A stretch of 64,000 nucleotides of DNA, taken from NCBI GenBank assembly GCA_007741555.1, contig CP036526.1, positions 3,348,001-3,412,000 on the forward strand, in the 5' to 3' direction. Origin of the DNA: Stieleria marina (GTDB lineage: Bacteria; Planctomycetota; Planctomycetia; Pirellulales; Pirellulaceae). Both the position numbers and the translations under genes were made by a program. Shown piece by piece: positions 44,177 through 51,901 of the stretch (within the stretch, counting starts at the first letter, position 1; each line of letters begins with the position of its first letter). Below the pieces are notes generated by a model. That model saw only the letters and a program-made list of their open reading frames with translations, was not told the origin of the DNA and did no database searches.

Positions 44177-44341
44177 ATGCTCAATCGTGTCGTTAGCGGA
44201 CCATACATCTACTCCGCATTCTGCGTTGTGTGTTGCGCCATCGGATTCTTCGCGTTTGGTCCCATCGGTTCCTTTGTGGCATACGGTGTTGGCGCTGCAG
44301 TCGCACTTTACGGTCTCATTCAACGTATCCGCCAGGTTTGA
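44177..44341 (+). CDS. C47: very small two-helix membrane protein
   Basis: 54 residues starting MLNRVVSGPYIYSAF. Two hydrophobic segments (YSAFCVVCCAIGFFAFG and GSFVAYGVGAAVALYGLI) end in a basic tail RIRQV. The ATG lies 22 bp after the junction and the gene is directly downstream of the C46 promoter-like element. About 195 bp of non-coding DNA separate it from the attC. Family not recognised; length is short, so confidence is moderate. Confidence 0.55.
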   Translation: MLNRVVSGPYIYSAFCVVCCAIGFFAFGPIGSFVAYGVGAAVALYGLIQRIRQV

Positions 44342-44535
44342 CCAGCGGATTTACGACTCCGCCGGCTCACTCATCTGCCGCACGAACGAGTGCCTGATTC
44401 TGCGCCAGGTTCCACAAATGAGTTCGCGCACGCATTGTGAGCGCATGCCAGAATTCACTTTGCAGGCGGTCGATGCGCTTGATATATTTGGTCCACCGTC
44501 GTTTGTGATGGTTGACGCGACCCCGCTGCAATTGC

Positions 44536-44624
44536 GGCGAACCATGCCATCCACCGAAGTACGGCATCGGGTTCTTGCAAATGGAAAATCAATCGGCCGT
44601 ACTCGGTGATGGCGGTCGTTCGTC
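44536..44624 (+). repeat. attC: attC of C47
   Basis: Heptamers GGCGAAC / GTTCGTC, 89 bp. Confidence 0.93.
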
Positions 44625-44645
44625 GACACAGGTGCATGTTTTCAT

Positions 44646-45038
44646 ATGACGATCGAATGGGTTCCGACGTTTAAGGCGATTGCCTATGCCTTCGTCCTTA
44701 GCATGGTTCTCGGACTGGCGTTTGGCGTCTCAATTGCGGTCGTCTATCTCGTTGGTGGCGAGAGCGGAACAGCGATCTACGACACTCCTTTTGGCACTTT
44801 CGCCGGGTTGCTGATTAGCATTGCTCCGATTGTCATCGGAGCGCGGCATCTGGTTCACAGCGTCAGCACCCGTCCCTATTTGCATTGCCTGATTTTCGGG
44901 ATCGCAAATCTGGCAATCTGCCTCGCGTTTTCTCTCTTTCCCTCCGAATCGCCAACTCGCTGGACCGACTATTTTTTTCTGGCCGCGCTGATTCCGATTG
45001 CGTTACTCACTTGTCATGTGACGCGAGATAGAATCTGA
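44646..45038 (+). CDS. C48: four-helix membrane protein
   Basis: 130 residues. Helices: AIAYAFVLSMVLGLAFGVSIAVVYLV, FGTFAGLLISIAPIVIGA, YLHCLIFGIANLAICLAFSLF and YFFLAALIPIALLTCHV. Charged residues lie only at the ends. Family not recognised. Confidence 0.67.
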   Translation: MTIEWVPTFKAIAYAFVLSMVLGLAFGVSIAVVYLVGGESGTAIYDTPFGTFAGLLISIAPIVIGARHLVHSVSTRPYLHCLIFGIANLAICLAFSLFPSESPTRWTDYFFLAALIPIALLTCHVTRDRI

Positions 45039-45061
45039 TACGTTTCCCTACAACAAAACGC

Positions 45062-45152
45062 GACGAACCATGGGTTGCACATGAAGAACTCGAAAACGCG
45101 TTTTGGCAGTGGTTGCTCAACCGCTCGTCCTCGGTTAACCCGGCCGTTCTAC
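45062..45152 (+). repeat. attC: attC of C48
   Basis: Heptamers GACGAAC / GTTCTAC, 91 bp; the lower arm is altered (CTCGGTTAACC). Confidence 0.88.
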
Positions 45153-45168
45153 GTTATAGATCTGATAC

Positions 45169-45507
45169 ATGTGCCGCCTTTCCCTTCCAATTGGTCTACT
45201 AAGCATCTGCCTTTTTTTTGCTGGCTGCGGATCGAAGGACGCAGACGAATGGACCGTAGTTGAAGTGCTGCCTGGTGGTTCATACGAGGAGACTTCTGAA
45301 GACGGTGAAGTCTTTGGGCACGTCACGGATGGCCTTAAGTGCGTAAGCGGAGGCAAGGCGATTTATCTGCACGTCGAGGACTTTTGTTTTCCGGCGGGCA
45401 TTTGGCTTGACGATCGTTTCAAATTCTCGTGTCCGCTCGATGATGTGCCACACGACAAAGACGTGTATTATGCAACAGACGAGCATGTCGTCAAAATCAC
45501 GCCATGA
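45169..45507 (+). CDS. C49: small lipoprotein
   Basis: 112 residues. MCRLSLPIGLLSICLFFAGC ends in a lipobox (FFAG-C20). The mature part is acidic with beta pattern (EWTVVEVLPGGSYEE, KAIYLHVEDFCFPAGIWLDD, DEHVVKITP). Family not recognised. Confidence 0.68.
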   Translation: MCRLSLPIGLLSICLFFAGCGSKDADEWTVVEVLPGGSYEETSEDGEVFGHVTDGLKCVSGGKAIYLHVEDFCFPAGIWLDDRFKFSCPLDDVPHDKDVYYATDEHVVKITP

Positions 45508-45529
45508 CGTTAGCTTGCCTCAAGACTGC

Positions 45530-45619
45530 GTAGAACCATGTCATGCACACGAAGGACCGCATGACGTTTTTACAAATGGAAACCACATTGGCGGTCCTCG
45601 GTGATGTCCGCCGTTCTGT
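45530..45619 (+). repeat. attC: attC of C49
   Basis: Heptamers GTAGAAC / GTTCTGT, 90 bp. Confidence 0.92.
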
Positions 45620-45642
45620 CATTTGTCTGTTGGACATCGCCG

Positions 45643-45954
45643 ATGGTCTTTATCGATCCAAACGATCCGGAATCAGTCGAACAAGCGAGTGAGATACTCC
45701 GGTCACAAATCCATGTGTTCGTTGGCTCTTTAAAACGCGCGATTTACGCGTCTTGGCTTCGGTTAAAAGATGTCAATGCTGTTGAGACCATGTACCAACG
45801 CATTTTTACTCACGCAATGGATGATTTTCGACGTGATCCCGACGACTACATGCGTAGCCTTGAGACGGAACCTGCAGACGCAAGTGACCAGTCGACCGCA
45901 GATCCTACGACAACCATGAGGGCAAGTGAACAGCAGCTCCGTATTGTGTTGTAA
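45643..45954 (+). CDS. C50: small soluble helical protein, possibly truncated
   Basis: 103 residues from ATG 45643 (MVFIDPNDPESVEQ). Helical core (ASEILRSQIHVFVGSLKRAIYASWLRLKDVNAVETMYQRIFTHAMDDF). After the stop TAA (45952-45954) the same frame stays open to 46077 and encodes a plausible peptide (LPPERRTPDELNIAIQKILDS), so the gene may have acquired an internal stop. Family not recognised. Confidence 0.58.
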   Translation: MVFIDPNDPESVEQASEILRSQIHVFVGSLKRAIYASWLRLKDVNAVETMYQRIFTHAMDDFRRDPDDYMRSLETEPADASDQSTADPTTTMRASEQQLRIVL

Positions 45955-45963
45955 CTCATTTGG

Positions 45964-46077
45964 ATGGGCCTACCGCCTGAACGACGGACCCCCGACGAAC
46001 TTAACATTGCGATTCAGAAGATTCTGGATAGCGCCATGTACGGCGTACGCGGAGACGCGTTTGGGCTCAACAGCTGA
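45964..46077 (+). CDS. C50: short in-frame continuation (37 residues)
   Basis: ATG 45964 opens MGLPPERRTPDELNIAIQKI and ends at 46075-46077. It is in the same frame as the preceding gene, 9 bp after its stop. It is either the detached C-terminus of that gene or a separate microprotein; composition looks coding. Confidence 0.35.
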   Translation: MGLPPERRTPDELNIAIQKILDSAMYGVRGDAFGLNS

Positions 46078-46116
46078 CTCTACCAACAGTCTCACCAGAG
46101 GCTGGGAAGACCGAAG

Positions 46117-46206
46117 ACAGAACCATGACATGCACGGAAGGACGGCTTGCATGTCTTTTGAAGTGGATGATCAATTGTCCGTCCTCCGTGATGTCCACCG
46201 TTATGT
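46117..46206 (+). repeat. attC: attC of C50
   Basis: Heptamers ACAGAAC / GTTATGT, 90 bp; CACGGAAG / CTCCGTG stem variant as in C4. Confidence 0.9.
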
Positions 46207-46227
46207 GCTTAGAGAAAGGTTCTTCAG

Positions 46228-47019
46228 ATGAAAAGTCGAACGACAGTCTTAATTCTCTTGGCCTGTTTTTTATTGCTCGGCAGAATTGCCGAAGCTCAGG
46301 ATCCAAAGCCTGACGAGATCTGCCAGAGGTTGTTTGAGACCTATATCACACGGCAAGTGAAGATTAGTACCAAGACAGTCATGGCAGCTACGCACATTGT
46401 TGCCGAGCGAGGAAGGAACACAGGGTTTTGGAAAAACGTTCTGGCTGAACTTCGTAGTGAGAATTCGCAGAGTGAAATTGGATGCGTTCGAGTGCTTGGG
46501 AAAATGCTGGCAACGGATGCTTTGGCTCGCTACACAATTCGCAGACAGAAGGAGACTGGTGAGATTAGTGCCTGGTTAGCATCTGTGCGCCTTGGTCCGA
46601 ACGTCGTTGCAGAACTTGTCCAACGCGGTGAGAAAGCTGACAGATCTAAACTGGATCATTACGTGGTCGCACTTGCACGTTCCAGAGTTCCTGAAACAAA
46701 GGAATTTTTGCAATCAGTTCTTCGTAACGATAACCGTTCAGACAGCGCGAAATTTCACGCGGCAGTTGGCCTTGCTCAATTGGCTGAAACCGAGGGGGTC
46801 GAGTGGCTAATTGCCAATAGTGAATCCAGTCAGGGGCACGTTTCGGTTGGAACCCCCAGAGGCGCAGCTCCAGGGGGTGCGCTCAGTGCTTGCAGCGTCG
46901 CCGCACTTCAGCAGTTATCGGACCAGAGGCTACAAAATAAATCAGAGTGGGAAGCATGGTTAAAAAACACGGACATCAAGCTTTTGTTGAACCGCGCTGT
47001 AGCGTTCACTGATCCCTAG
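46228..47019 (+). CDS. C51: secreted HEAT-like repeat protein
   Basis: 263 residues. A signal peptide (VLILLACFLLLGRIAEAQ) is followed by paired helices with HEAT-like spacing (SEIGCVRVLGKMLATDALARY, SKLDHYVVALARSRVPETKEFLQSVL, SAKFHAAVGLAQLAETEGVEWLI). Some sheets of Gly/Ala (GTPRGAAPGGALSACSVAAL) interrupt the last repeats. AGAAAGG precedes the ATG by 8 bp. Expected in the periplasm as a binding scaffold. Confidence 0.68.
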   Translation: MKSRTTVLILLACFLLLGRIAEAQDPKPDEICQRLFETYITRQVKISTKTVMAATHIVAERGRNTGFWKNVLAELRSENSQSEIGCVRVLGKMLATDALARYTIRRQKETGEISAWLASVRLGPNVVAELVQRGEKADRSKLDHYVVALARSRVPETKEFLQSVLRNDNRSDSAKFHAAVGLAQLAETEGVEWLIANSESSQGHVSVGTPRGAAPGGALSACSVAALQQLSDQRLQNKSEWEAWLKNTDIKLLLNRAVAFTDP

Positions 47020-47027
47020 GTGACCGC

Positions 47028-47120
47028 AAATAACAATGTGATTCACGCGAAGCCGGTCTTGCGCGTGGTTTAGAAAATGGATGATCAACCGTACCGGCTC
47101 GGTGATCACGGACGTTATCC
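47028..47120 (+). repeat. attC: attC of C51
   Basis: AAATAAC / GTTATCC, 93 bp; R'' is one base off the expected ACATAAC. Confidence 0.86.
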
Positions 47121-47132
47121 GAGTGAAGATCC

Positions 47133-47555
47133 ATGAGATTTCGTATTGCAAAACTCTTTGAACTCATCACCGTCGTTGCGGTTTTCTTCACCCTGCTTAA
47201 ATACATTCCGCCGCTTGGGCTGATGCTTCCTTCGTTGTATGTTTCGTTTCTTGTCGTGACCCGTTCGATACACAACGGAAATACACAATCATCGACGCTG
47301 ATGAAGATCGGTGCAGCTTCGGGAATCACTACGATGTATACCGTCGGATTGATTGCCATGCTGGCGTTGATTTTGCCCCCCTTTTTTGCGTCACAGGCGA
47401 CTTCCGACTCGTCGTCATGGCTCTATGCTATCTTGATCGGATTTTTGCTTGGCTACGGTGCTATCGGTGCTTTACTCGGTGCTCTTATTGGGCAGTGGGC
47501 GGGAATGTTTGACCAATGGAGCGCGAGTCGAAAACCCACGCAAGCCGACGGATAA
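47133..47555 (+). CDS. C52: multi-helix membrane protein
   Basis: 140 residues starting MRFRIAKLFELITVVAVFFTLLKY, again close to the planctomycete anchor motif. Further helices: LGLMLPSLYVSFLVVTRSI, MYTVGLIAMLALILPPFFAS and WLYAILIGFLLGYGAIGALLGALIGQW, the last with glycine-zipper spacing (GxxxGxxxG). Family not recognised. Confidence 0.67.
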   Translation: MRFRIAKLFELITVVAVFFTLLKYIPPLGLMLPSLYVSFLVVTRSIHNGNTQSSTLMKIGAASGITTMYTVGLIAMLALILPPFFASQATSDSSSWLYAILIGFLLGYGAIGALLGALIGQWAGMFDQWSASRKPTQADG

Positions 47556-47639
47556 CCATTGCATTCACCGAAGTCGGGCTTGCGAGGTTTTGCGAATGGA
47601 CAATCGCCTTTCCCGACTCGGTGATGCTGGCTGTTACTC
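47550..47639 (+). repeat. attC: attC of C52
   Basis: Heptamers GGATAAC / GTTACTC, 90 bp. Confidence 0.92.
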
Positions 47640-47651
47640 GACGAAGTACTC

Positions 47652-48203
47652 ATGGCAACTCACTCGACTGTTCGCTGGCTCATTGCAGCAATATTGGTTG
47701 CCGCCTCCTTCACAGCGCATGCTGACTATGGTGACTCTTTACTATCGGATCAGGCAACTACAATCGATCGCCTAATTCGCATTACGAAGCATCCACATGA
47801 GATGGCTGATTCGACAGCCCTTCTGTGTCGCAAGCCAATCGAAAAGCCACACCAGATGCATGATGGATTTATCACTCCCGCCTACTGTCACGTCTACGTC
47901 TCAAAAGCCGCCGAGCCCTTCATGCGTTCTGGCGGCATTGACTATCTGGTCGGCTCACTGATCGTCAAATCCAAATTCCCAAAAGACCATCCCAATCGCG
48001 TTGAACTGTATACAGTCATGCGAAAGATGAAAGCTGGGTACGATGCAGACAATGGAGACTGGGAGTATTCGATTGTCGATGGGCGATCGCGTCGCGTTCA
48101 CGCTCGCGGGAGGATAGACTCCTGCATCAAGTGCCATGCCGCTTACAGCACGACGGGATACGTCACACGTGCTTACATCGCGGAACCGGGCGAGAAACCA
48201 TGA
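47652..48203 (+). CDS. C53: cytochrome P460-like protein
   Basis: 183 residues with a signal peptide (LIAAILVAASFTAHA). The C-terminal part is typical of cytochrome P460-family proteins: GSLIVKSKFP, LYTVMRKMKAGYDADNGDWEYSIVDG and the heme-attachment motif C158-IKC-H162 (SCIKCHAAYSTTGY). Relatives oxidise hydroxylamine or detoxify nitrogen oxides with a covalently bound, lysine-crosslinked heme; the reaction here is unproven. Finding a c-type heme protein on a mobile cassette is notable. The stop lies in the attC. Confidence 0.78.
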   Translation: MATHSTVRWLIAAILVAASFTAHADYGDSLLSDQATTIDRLIRITKHPHEMADSTALLCRKPIEKPHQMHDGFITPAYCHVYVSKAAEPFMRSGGIDYLVGSLIVKSKFPKDHPNRVELYTVMRKMKAGYDADNGDWEYSIVDGRSRRVHARGRIDSCIKCHAAYSTTGYVTRAYIAEPGEKP

Positions 48204-48280
48204 GATTCACCGAAGTACCGCATTAGGTTTTTACAAATGGAAACCACATGGGCGGTGCTCGGACAACGCCGCCGTTCTGC
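48192..48280 (+). repeat. attC: attC of C53
   Basis: GAGAAAC / GTTCTGC, 89 bp; R'' has AAAC in place of TAAC. Confidence 0.82.
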
Positions 48281-48299
48281 CACTAGGTTTAGTCTTTCT

Positions 48300-48626
48300 G
48301 TGATCGAGACATACGATGAATGGCTAACGCTTTCGGATGATGGCAGGCAGGCGTGCCTACGCAGATGGGATGCATTCACCCACGAGATGTTTTGGGTGCC
48401 CATGACGCTGGCGGAGAGTAGAATGCGGATAACCATGGTAGGCACCGAACGACCGCGTCGAACTTTTCCAGAGGGAAACCACGTTGGCCAAGCTCGTAAT
48501 GTTGGTCGTTTACGCGACGAGGATTTGCGGCGTCGTCGCGAATGCTTTTGTTGCTTCGCTAGCCGTGCGCCCGATACTAGTTCGATTGAGTATGATGGCC
48601 GAGAAAAGCGTCGACATATTGCCTGA
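48300..48626 (+). CDS. C54: possible small protein running through its attC
   Basis: From GTG 48300 the frame reads VIETYDEWLTLSDDGRQACLRRWDAFTHEMFWVPMTLAESR, which looks coding, then crosses the attC of C54 and stops at 48626 inside C55. The useful gene is probably the first ~45 residues of a truncated cassette (only 234 bp). Low confidence. Confidence 0.3.
   Translation: MIETYDEWLTLSDDGRQACLRRWDAFTHEMFWVPMTLAESRMRITMVGTERPRRTFPEGNHVGQARNVGRLRDEDLRRRRECFCCFASRAPDTSSIEYDGREKRRHIA
48427..48514 (+). repeat. attC: attC of C54 (degraded)
   Basis: GGATAAC / GTTTACG, 88 bp; the heptamers do not match each other's cassette ends and the inner arms are eroded. Confidence 0.65.
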
Positions 48627-49251
48627 CATTGATACGACTCCGAGAAGGCGTCGCGATGAGCATTCCGTCACCAAACGAATCAGTTCGCCTGCGCGGTATG
48701 TGCACATCGCGACTGGTATCCACTTCGTCGCGGGAATGCTGGTGGTTTGCGCGACGCCCGTGATATTGACGATCATCGATTCCAGTTCGGTAATTCTTCA
48801 ACGCCATCACTTCAGTGTCGTGCCAGTAATTGGACTCGCGATGATGCTCTATGCTGCGTGTCTACCGGCGACGAATAGTCTGCTTGTCTCGACCGGGCTG
48901 ATTTTGCAAACGCTAGCCATGGTTCTTGTGATTTTCTGCCAGATGGCGTGCGGTGTGGTTGTGGCCATGCTGAAGCCGGGGCGTCCCGTTCCACCGGGAA
49001 TGGACGACAAGGAGTTGATGGCAGCAGCTCTGGTTCAGGGGTTCGCCACTGCGATCTTGATCTTGGCGACGGTCATTATGGTCACGACGATGCCGATGCT
49101 GGTTTCGCTTTGGATGGTCCGAAAGCACGTTTCGCTATCGCGTCGAATTTGGTTCACCGGGGCTACGATTTGGCTGAGCGGGATTGCTTTCTTTTTGTTC
49201 GGGACGTCGCTACTACTGGAGAAGGTGGTCGTGTTGGTCCGGACGACCTAG
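48592..49251 (+). CDS. C55: polytopic membrane protein
   Basis: 219 residues from ATG 48592; an in-frame ATG at 48484 lies inside the previous attC. Helices: IHFVAGMLVVCATPVILTI, FSVVPVIGLAMMLYAACLPA, LLVSTGLILQTLAMVLVIFCQMACGVVVAML, AALVQGFATAILILATVIMVTTMPMLVSLWM and IWFTGATIWLSGIAFFLFGTSLLL. The basic N-terminus (TPRRRRDEHSVTKR) is cytoplasmic by the positive-inside rule. Family not recognised. Confidence 0.65.
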   Translation: MMAEKSVDILPDIDTTPRRRRDEHSVTKRISSPARYVHIATGIHFVAGMLVVCATPVILTIIDSSSVILQRHHFSVVPVIGLAMMLYAACLPATNSLLVSTGLILQTLAMVLVIFCQMACGVVVAMLKPGRPVPPGMDDKELMAAALVQGFATAILILATVIMVTTMPMLVSLWMVRKHVSLSRRIWFTGATIWLSGIAFFLFGTSLLLEKVVVLVRTT

Positions 49252-49290
49252 GCCGTTCATGCGCCGCTATTCACGCATTGGCGATAGCTT

Positions 49291-49377
49291 GGGGAAGGAT
49301 GTGGTTTGCCGAAGTCGCGTGTCACGCATTTTGATGGAAAGCACATTGCCGCGACTTGGTGGTCGCGGACGTTCGTC
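49291..49377 (+). repeat. attC: attC of C55 (degraded)
   Basis: GGGGAAG / GTTCGTC, 87 bp; R'' has lost its terminal AAC, while the arms GCCGAAGTCGCG and CGCGACTTGGTGG still pair in part. Confidence 0.6.
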
Positions 49378-49725
49378 GACGGACGTGATGCTTAAACTTG
49401 CTTCGCCTAGAAATCGAACGTCACCATCAAGTAGAACGATCACTTAATACGAATTTCGCTCGCCTCCCCAGGGAACGCCGTCGAATTTGCTGGGGCGATC
49501 TGCTTGGTTTTTCCACAATGAAGCGAGGCGAAACGTGCACTGGCCACTCGGCGGCATCGCCATGGGACATTTTTGAGGTGGGACTGTGCCTATGATGTGT
49601 ACTCGTTGCGTGATGCACGCAGATTGATTGCTGATAACTCGCGACAAGCCAGAGCGTTCACCGAAGTGCGACATCGGTGTTATCTATCGGGAGCACCAGT
49701 TCGCGGTGCTCGCTGAACTCTTCCG
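49372..49725 (+). other. C56: decayed cassette without a supported gene
   Basis: 354 bp between two damaged attC sites. Short frames exist (for example from TTG 49398) but none has convincing composition or a start signal. Probably a dead cassette. Confidence 0.45.
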
Positions 49726-49731
49726 TTTCCC
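49642..49731 (+). repeat. attC: attC of C56 (degraded)
   Basis: CGACAAG / GTTTCCC, 90 bp; CACCGAAG is intact in the left arm, but the right arm reads GTGCTCGCTG. Confidence 0.55.
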
Positions 49732-49764
49732 GACATGGATGCCCAGCGCAGGCGCTAACGCGAC

Positions 49765-50178
49765 ATGCAACGCCGAATTGTGCTTACTGTGATTGCAATT
49801 CTCGCTTGTGTATTCGTGTGTACGTACGGTTGCCAATTCACCGACGCTGGTGTCGAACAATCGCTTCGCGCGGACCTTTCGATCTCAAGTTCACTTTCAA
49901 TTCATCTGATTGACGTCACTTCGTTTCCTGCTGCGGGCGTATGGGGGCCGCGCCAAGAGGCTCTGTTCGTCACTTCAGGCGGTGCCAGGCATCGGCTGGC
50001 GCTGGCCTACCGGCACGAGGACGCCCCTGATGTCGAAGACGCTCGTTGGCAAATCGGCGAAGTAGGCGTGATGTATAGTGATGGGCATGATGAATGGGTA
50101 GTGTTTGAGAGGACATTCGATCATTTTCCTACGGGCAGCGAAATCAAGAGTTTTCGCGACTGGCTCGATCGATGGTAG
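49765..50178 (+). CDS. C57: putative lipoprotein
   Basis: 137 residues. The hydrophobic N-terminus LTVIAILACVFVCTYGC ends in a possible lipobox (CTYG-C). The outer domain is beta-rich (LSIHLIDVTSFPAAGVWG, RHRLALAYRHEDAP, WVVFERTFDHFPTG) with a closing helix EIKSFRDWLDRW. Family not recognised. Confidence 0.62.
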   Translation: MQRRIVLTVIAILACVFVCTYGCQFTDAGVEQSLRADLSISSSLSIHLIDVTSFPAAGVWGPRQEALFVTSGGARHRLALAYRHEDAPDVEDARWQIGEVGVMYSDGHDEWVVFERTFDHFPTGSEIKSFRDWLDRW

Positions 50179-50191
50179 CGCCTAGCAGTGT

Positions 50192-50281
50192 TGAGAACCT
50201 TGCCATTCACACGTCGGACGTCTTGGTGCTTTTACAAATGATAAATTTGCTCGTCATTCCCGGTCACGTTTAGCGTTCGTT
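50192..50281 (+). repeat. attC: attC of C57 (degraded)
   Basis: TGAGAAC / GTTCGTT, 90 bp; the inner arms are largely lost. Confidence 0.6.
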
Positions 50282-50292
50282 GGTTAATTAAA

Positions 50293-50892
50293 GTGAGAAG
50301 ACTGAATCTCAAGACGGTCGTGATCGTTGTCCCATTGATTGCTGCAGTTGTCTTTGGATGGGTGGCGATGCAACGTCGCGAAGCCGCACGGAAGTCTGAA
50401 AGCTTCTTCCGTATGCAATCGCGCGAGGGACGTCTGCTGGAAGTGCACCGGGTGATGCGTGACTTATCACCGGCACGCGCCGAAGCTCTGTTGCGAATGG
50501 CAAGTGAATCGCCGTGGGTTTGCTATGACGGCGACGCGCGATTGGTCCAAGTTCGGAAAGCAGCGATTGTCTGGGAGAAGGGGCCTCGAGACTATCTTTA
50601 CCTCCAAAGTCTAAGAGAGCCTGGACATTGGTACGGATACAAGTTCCCTATCAACGCGAGCGTGGATTCCGTGTCGTTCGATGGCGACTTTCTGGGCATG
50701 GACGTTTCTGGAGAAATCGCTGAAGGAATCGTGATTTCCACAAGCAGCCCCGTCGCGATTCGCCTGCCATGGGCGCGCGGTTTGGCCACGCCACCTCAAG
50801 TACGGATCAAGAAGATGCTTCTTGCGTCATGGAGACAAAAGATGAAGAGTCAGCCTGCGTCCGGTGGATCAAGCGAGGCAGGTGCCGAATGA
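50293..50892 (+). CDS. C58: membrane-anchored protein of unknown function
   Basis: 199 residues from GTG 50293. One N-terminal helix (TVVIVVPLIAAVVFGWVAM) and a soluble part with a helix bundle (REGRLLEVHRVMRDLSPARAEALLRMASES) then strands (DYLYLQSLREPGHWYGYKFP) and a Ser/Gly-rich tail. An IS remnant begins about 30 bp after the stop. Family not recognised. Confidence 0.62.
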   Translation: MRRLNLKTVVIVVPLIAAVVFGWVAMQRREAARKSESFFRMQSREGRLLEVHRVMRDLSPARAEALLRMASESPWVCYDGDARLVQVRKAAIVWEKGPRDYLYLQSLREPGHWYGYKFPINASVDSVSFDGDFLGMDVSGEIAEGIVISTSSPVAIRLPWARGLATPPQVRIKKMLLASWRQKMKSQPASGGSSEAGAE

Positions 50893-50920
50893 CAATGACC
50901 AGCACCTTAGGTACTGTCCT

Positions 50921-51740
50921 TTAAGTACTTTTTGGCATTCTTCGTATTGCCGCGAGTTTGATGAATGCCAACTTGGAACCGAGCAGTTTGCCGTAACGAG
51001 TCGCGATACGGCGTGAGTCTATGTGCCAACCGATTAACCGTTCAAAGGTATTGCGTTTCCCTTAGCAGGCTCGAGCAAATTCTTCACTGACTGTCGCGTT
51101 CGATCGAGTGGGTGTGACAGCTTCGATTGAACGATGTTCAATCGATTCGCGAATGGCTGCGGATCGATAACCCTTATCGCCCGCAATTGCTGCAGACTGG
51201 TCTCGTAAAAAGTGAACGCTTGCTTGGTTATGTTCAAAAGAATTATCGCATTCTTGAGACTCGTTCCGCTGCCCACCGGCGGCAGTGATCGGCAATAGCG
51301 TCCCCCTGGCGTCTGTCATCACATGCAACTTGGTCGAGTAGCCTCCGTGAGAACGCCAGGAAGTATGTGCTTGGTCATTTTCTTCACAATGCCGTGCCAT
51401 CTCCGAAGCCGCGTGATGAACTCGTATGACAGTACTTTCTACGCACCAAGCCGTTCGGTTGACGTTGCCGAGTTGGTCCACTCGTCGAAGTAGTTTGCGA
51501 AAGAGTTTGTCCCCAAGCACTTCTTTTCCCTAACGTCCGAATCGATTGCAAACCGTTTTCGATTTGTTGAATTCGTCGGGCAAGTCACGCTTGGGAGCCC
51601 CGGTCTGAAGAACCCACAAAACTCTGTTGATCAACTGAAGATGTTCGAGCCATGATCGAACCAAGGACGACCGCGACGAGACTTAGCATTAGATAGCGGA
51701 TTGCGTTCAAAGCATCATCCCTGAGATCATTTCAAGACAT
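50921..51740 (-). pseudogene. IS5-type transposase remnant
   Basis: Three pieces of one DDE transposase appear in different frames on the minus strand. The central piece (51062-51520) has WCVESTVIRVHHAA, GGYSTKLHVMTDARGTLLPI and GDKGYRSAAIRESIEHR, the D...D pattern of IS5-family enzymes. The C-terminal piece (FERLIGWHIDSRRIATRYGKL) is out of frame around 51055, and an N-terminal piece is out of frame beyond 51520. No clear terminal inverted repeats are seen. It is inserted between the C58 gene and its attC and is certainly inactive. Confidence 0.8.
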
Positions 51741-51901
51741 TTGGCTTCCTCCTTGAGCCTCTTTGGTAGGTAATTTGGTAAGTTGCGGATTCGTGTTAAC
51801 GACAGCGAAGAGCGATTATTGGAAAGTTCCTATGATTACACTTGTTCCAACCAGATGGACTTCGATGCGGGCGTTCACTTGATACGCGAACGTACAGTTG
51901 C
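51741..51901 (+). other. Residue between IS remnant and last attC
   Basis: About 160 bp with no gene. It probably combines the IS end and the 3' part of C58. Confidence 0.4.
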
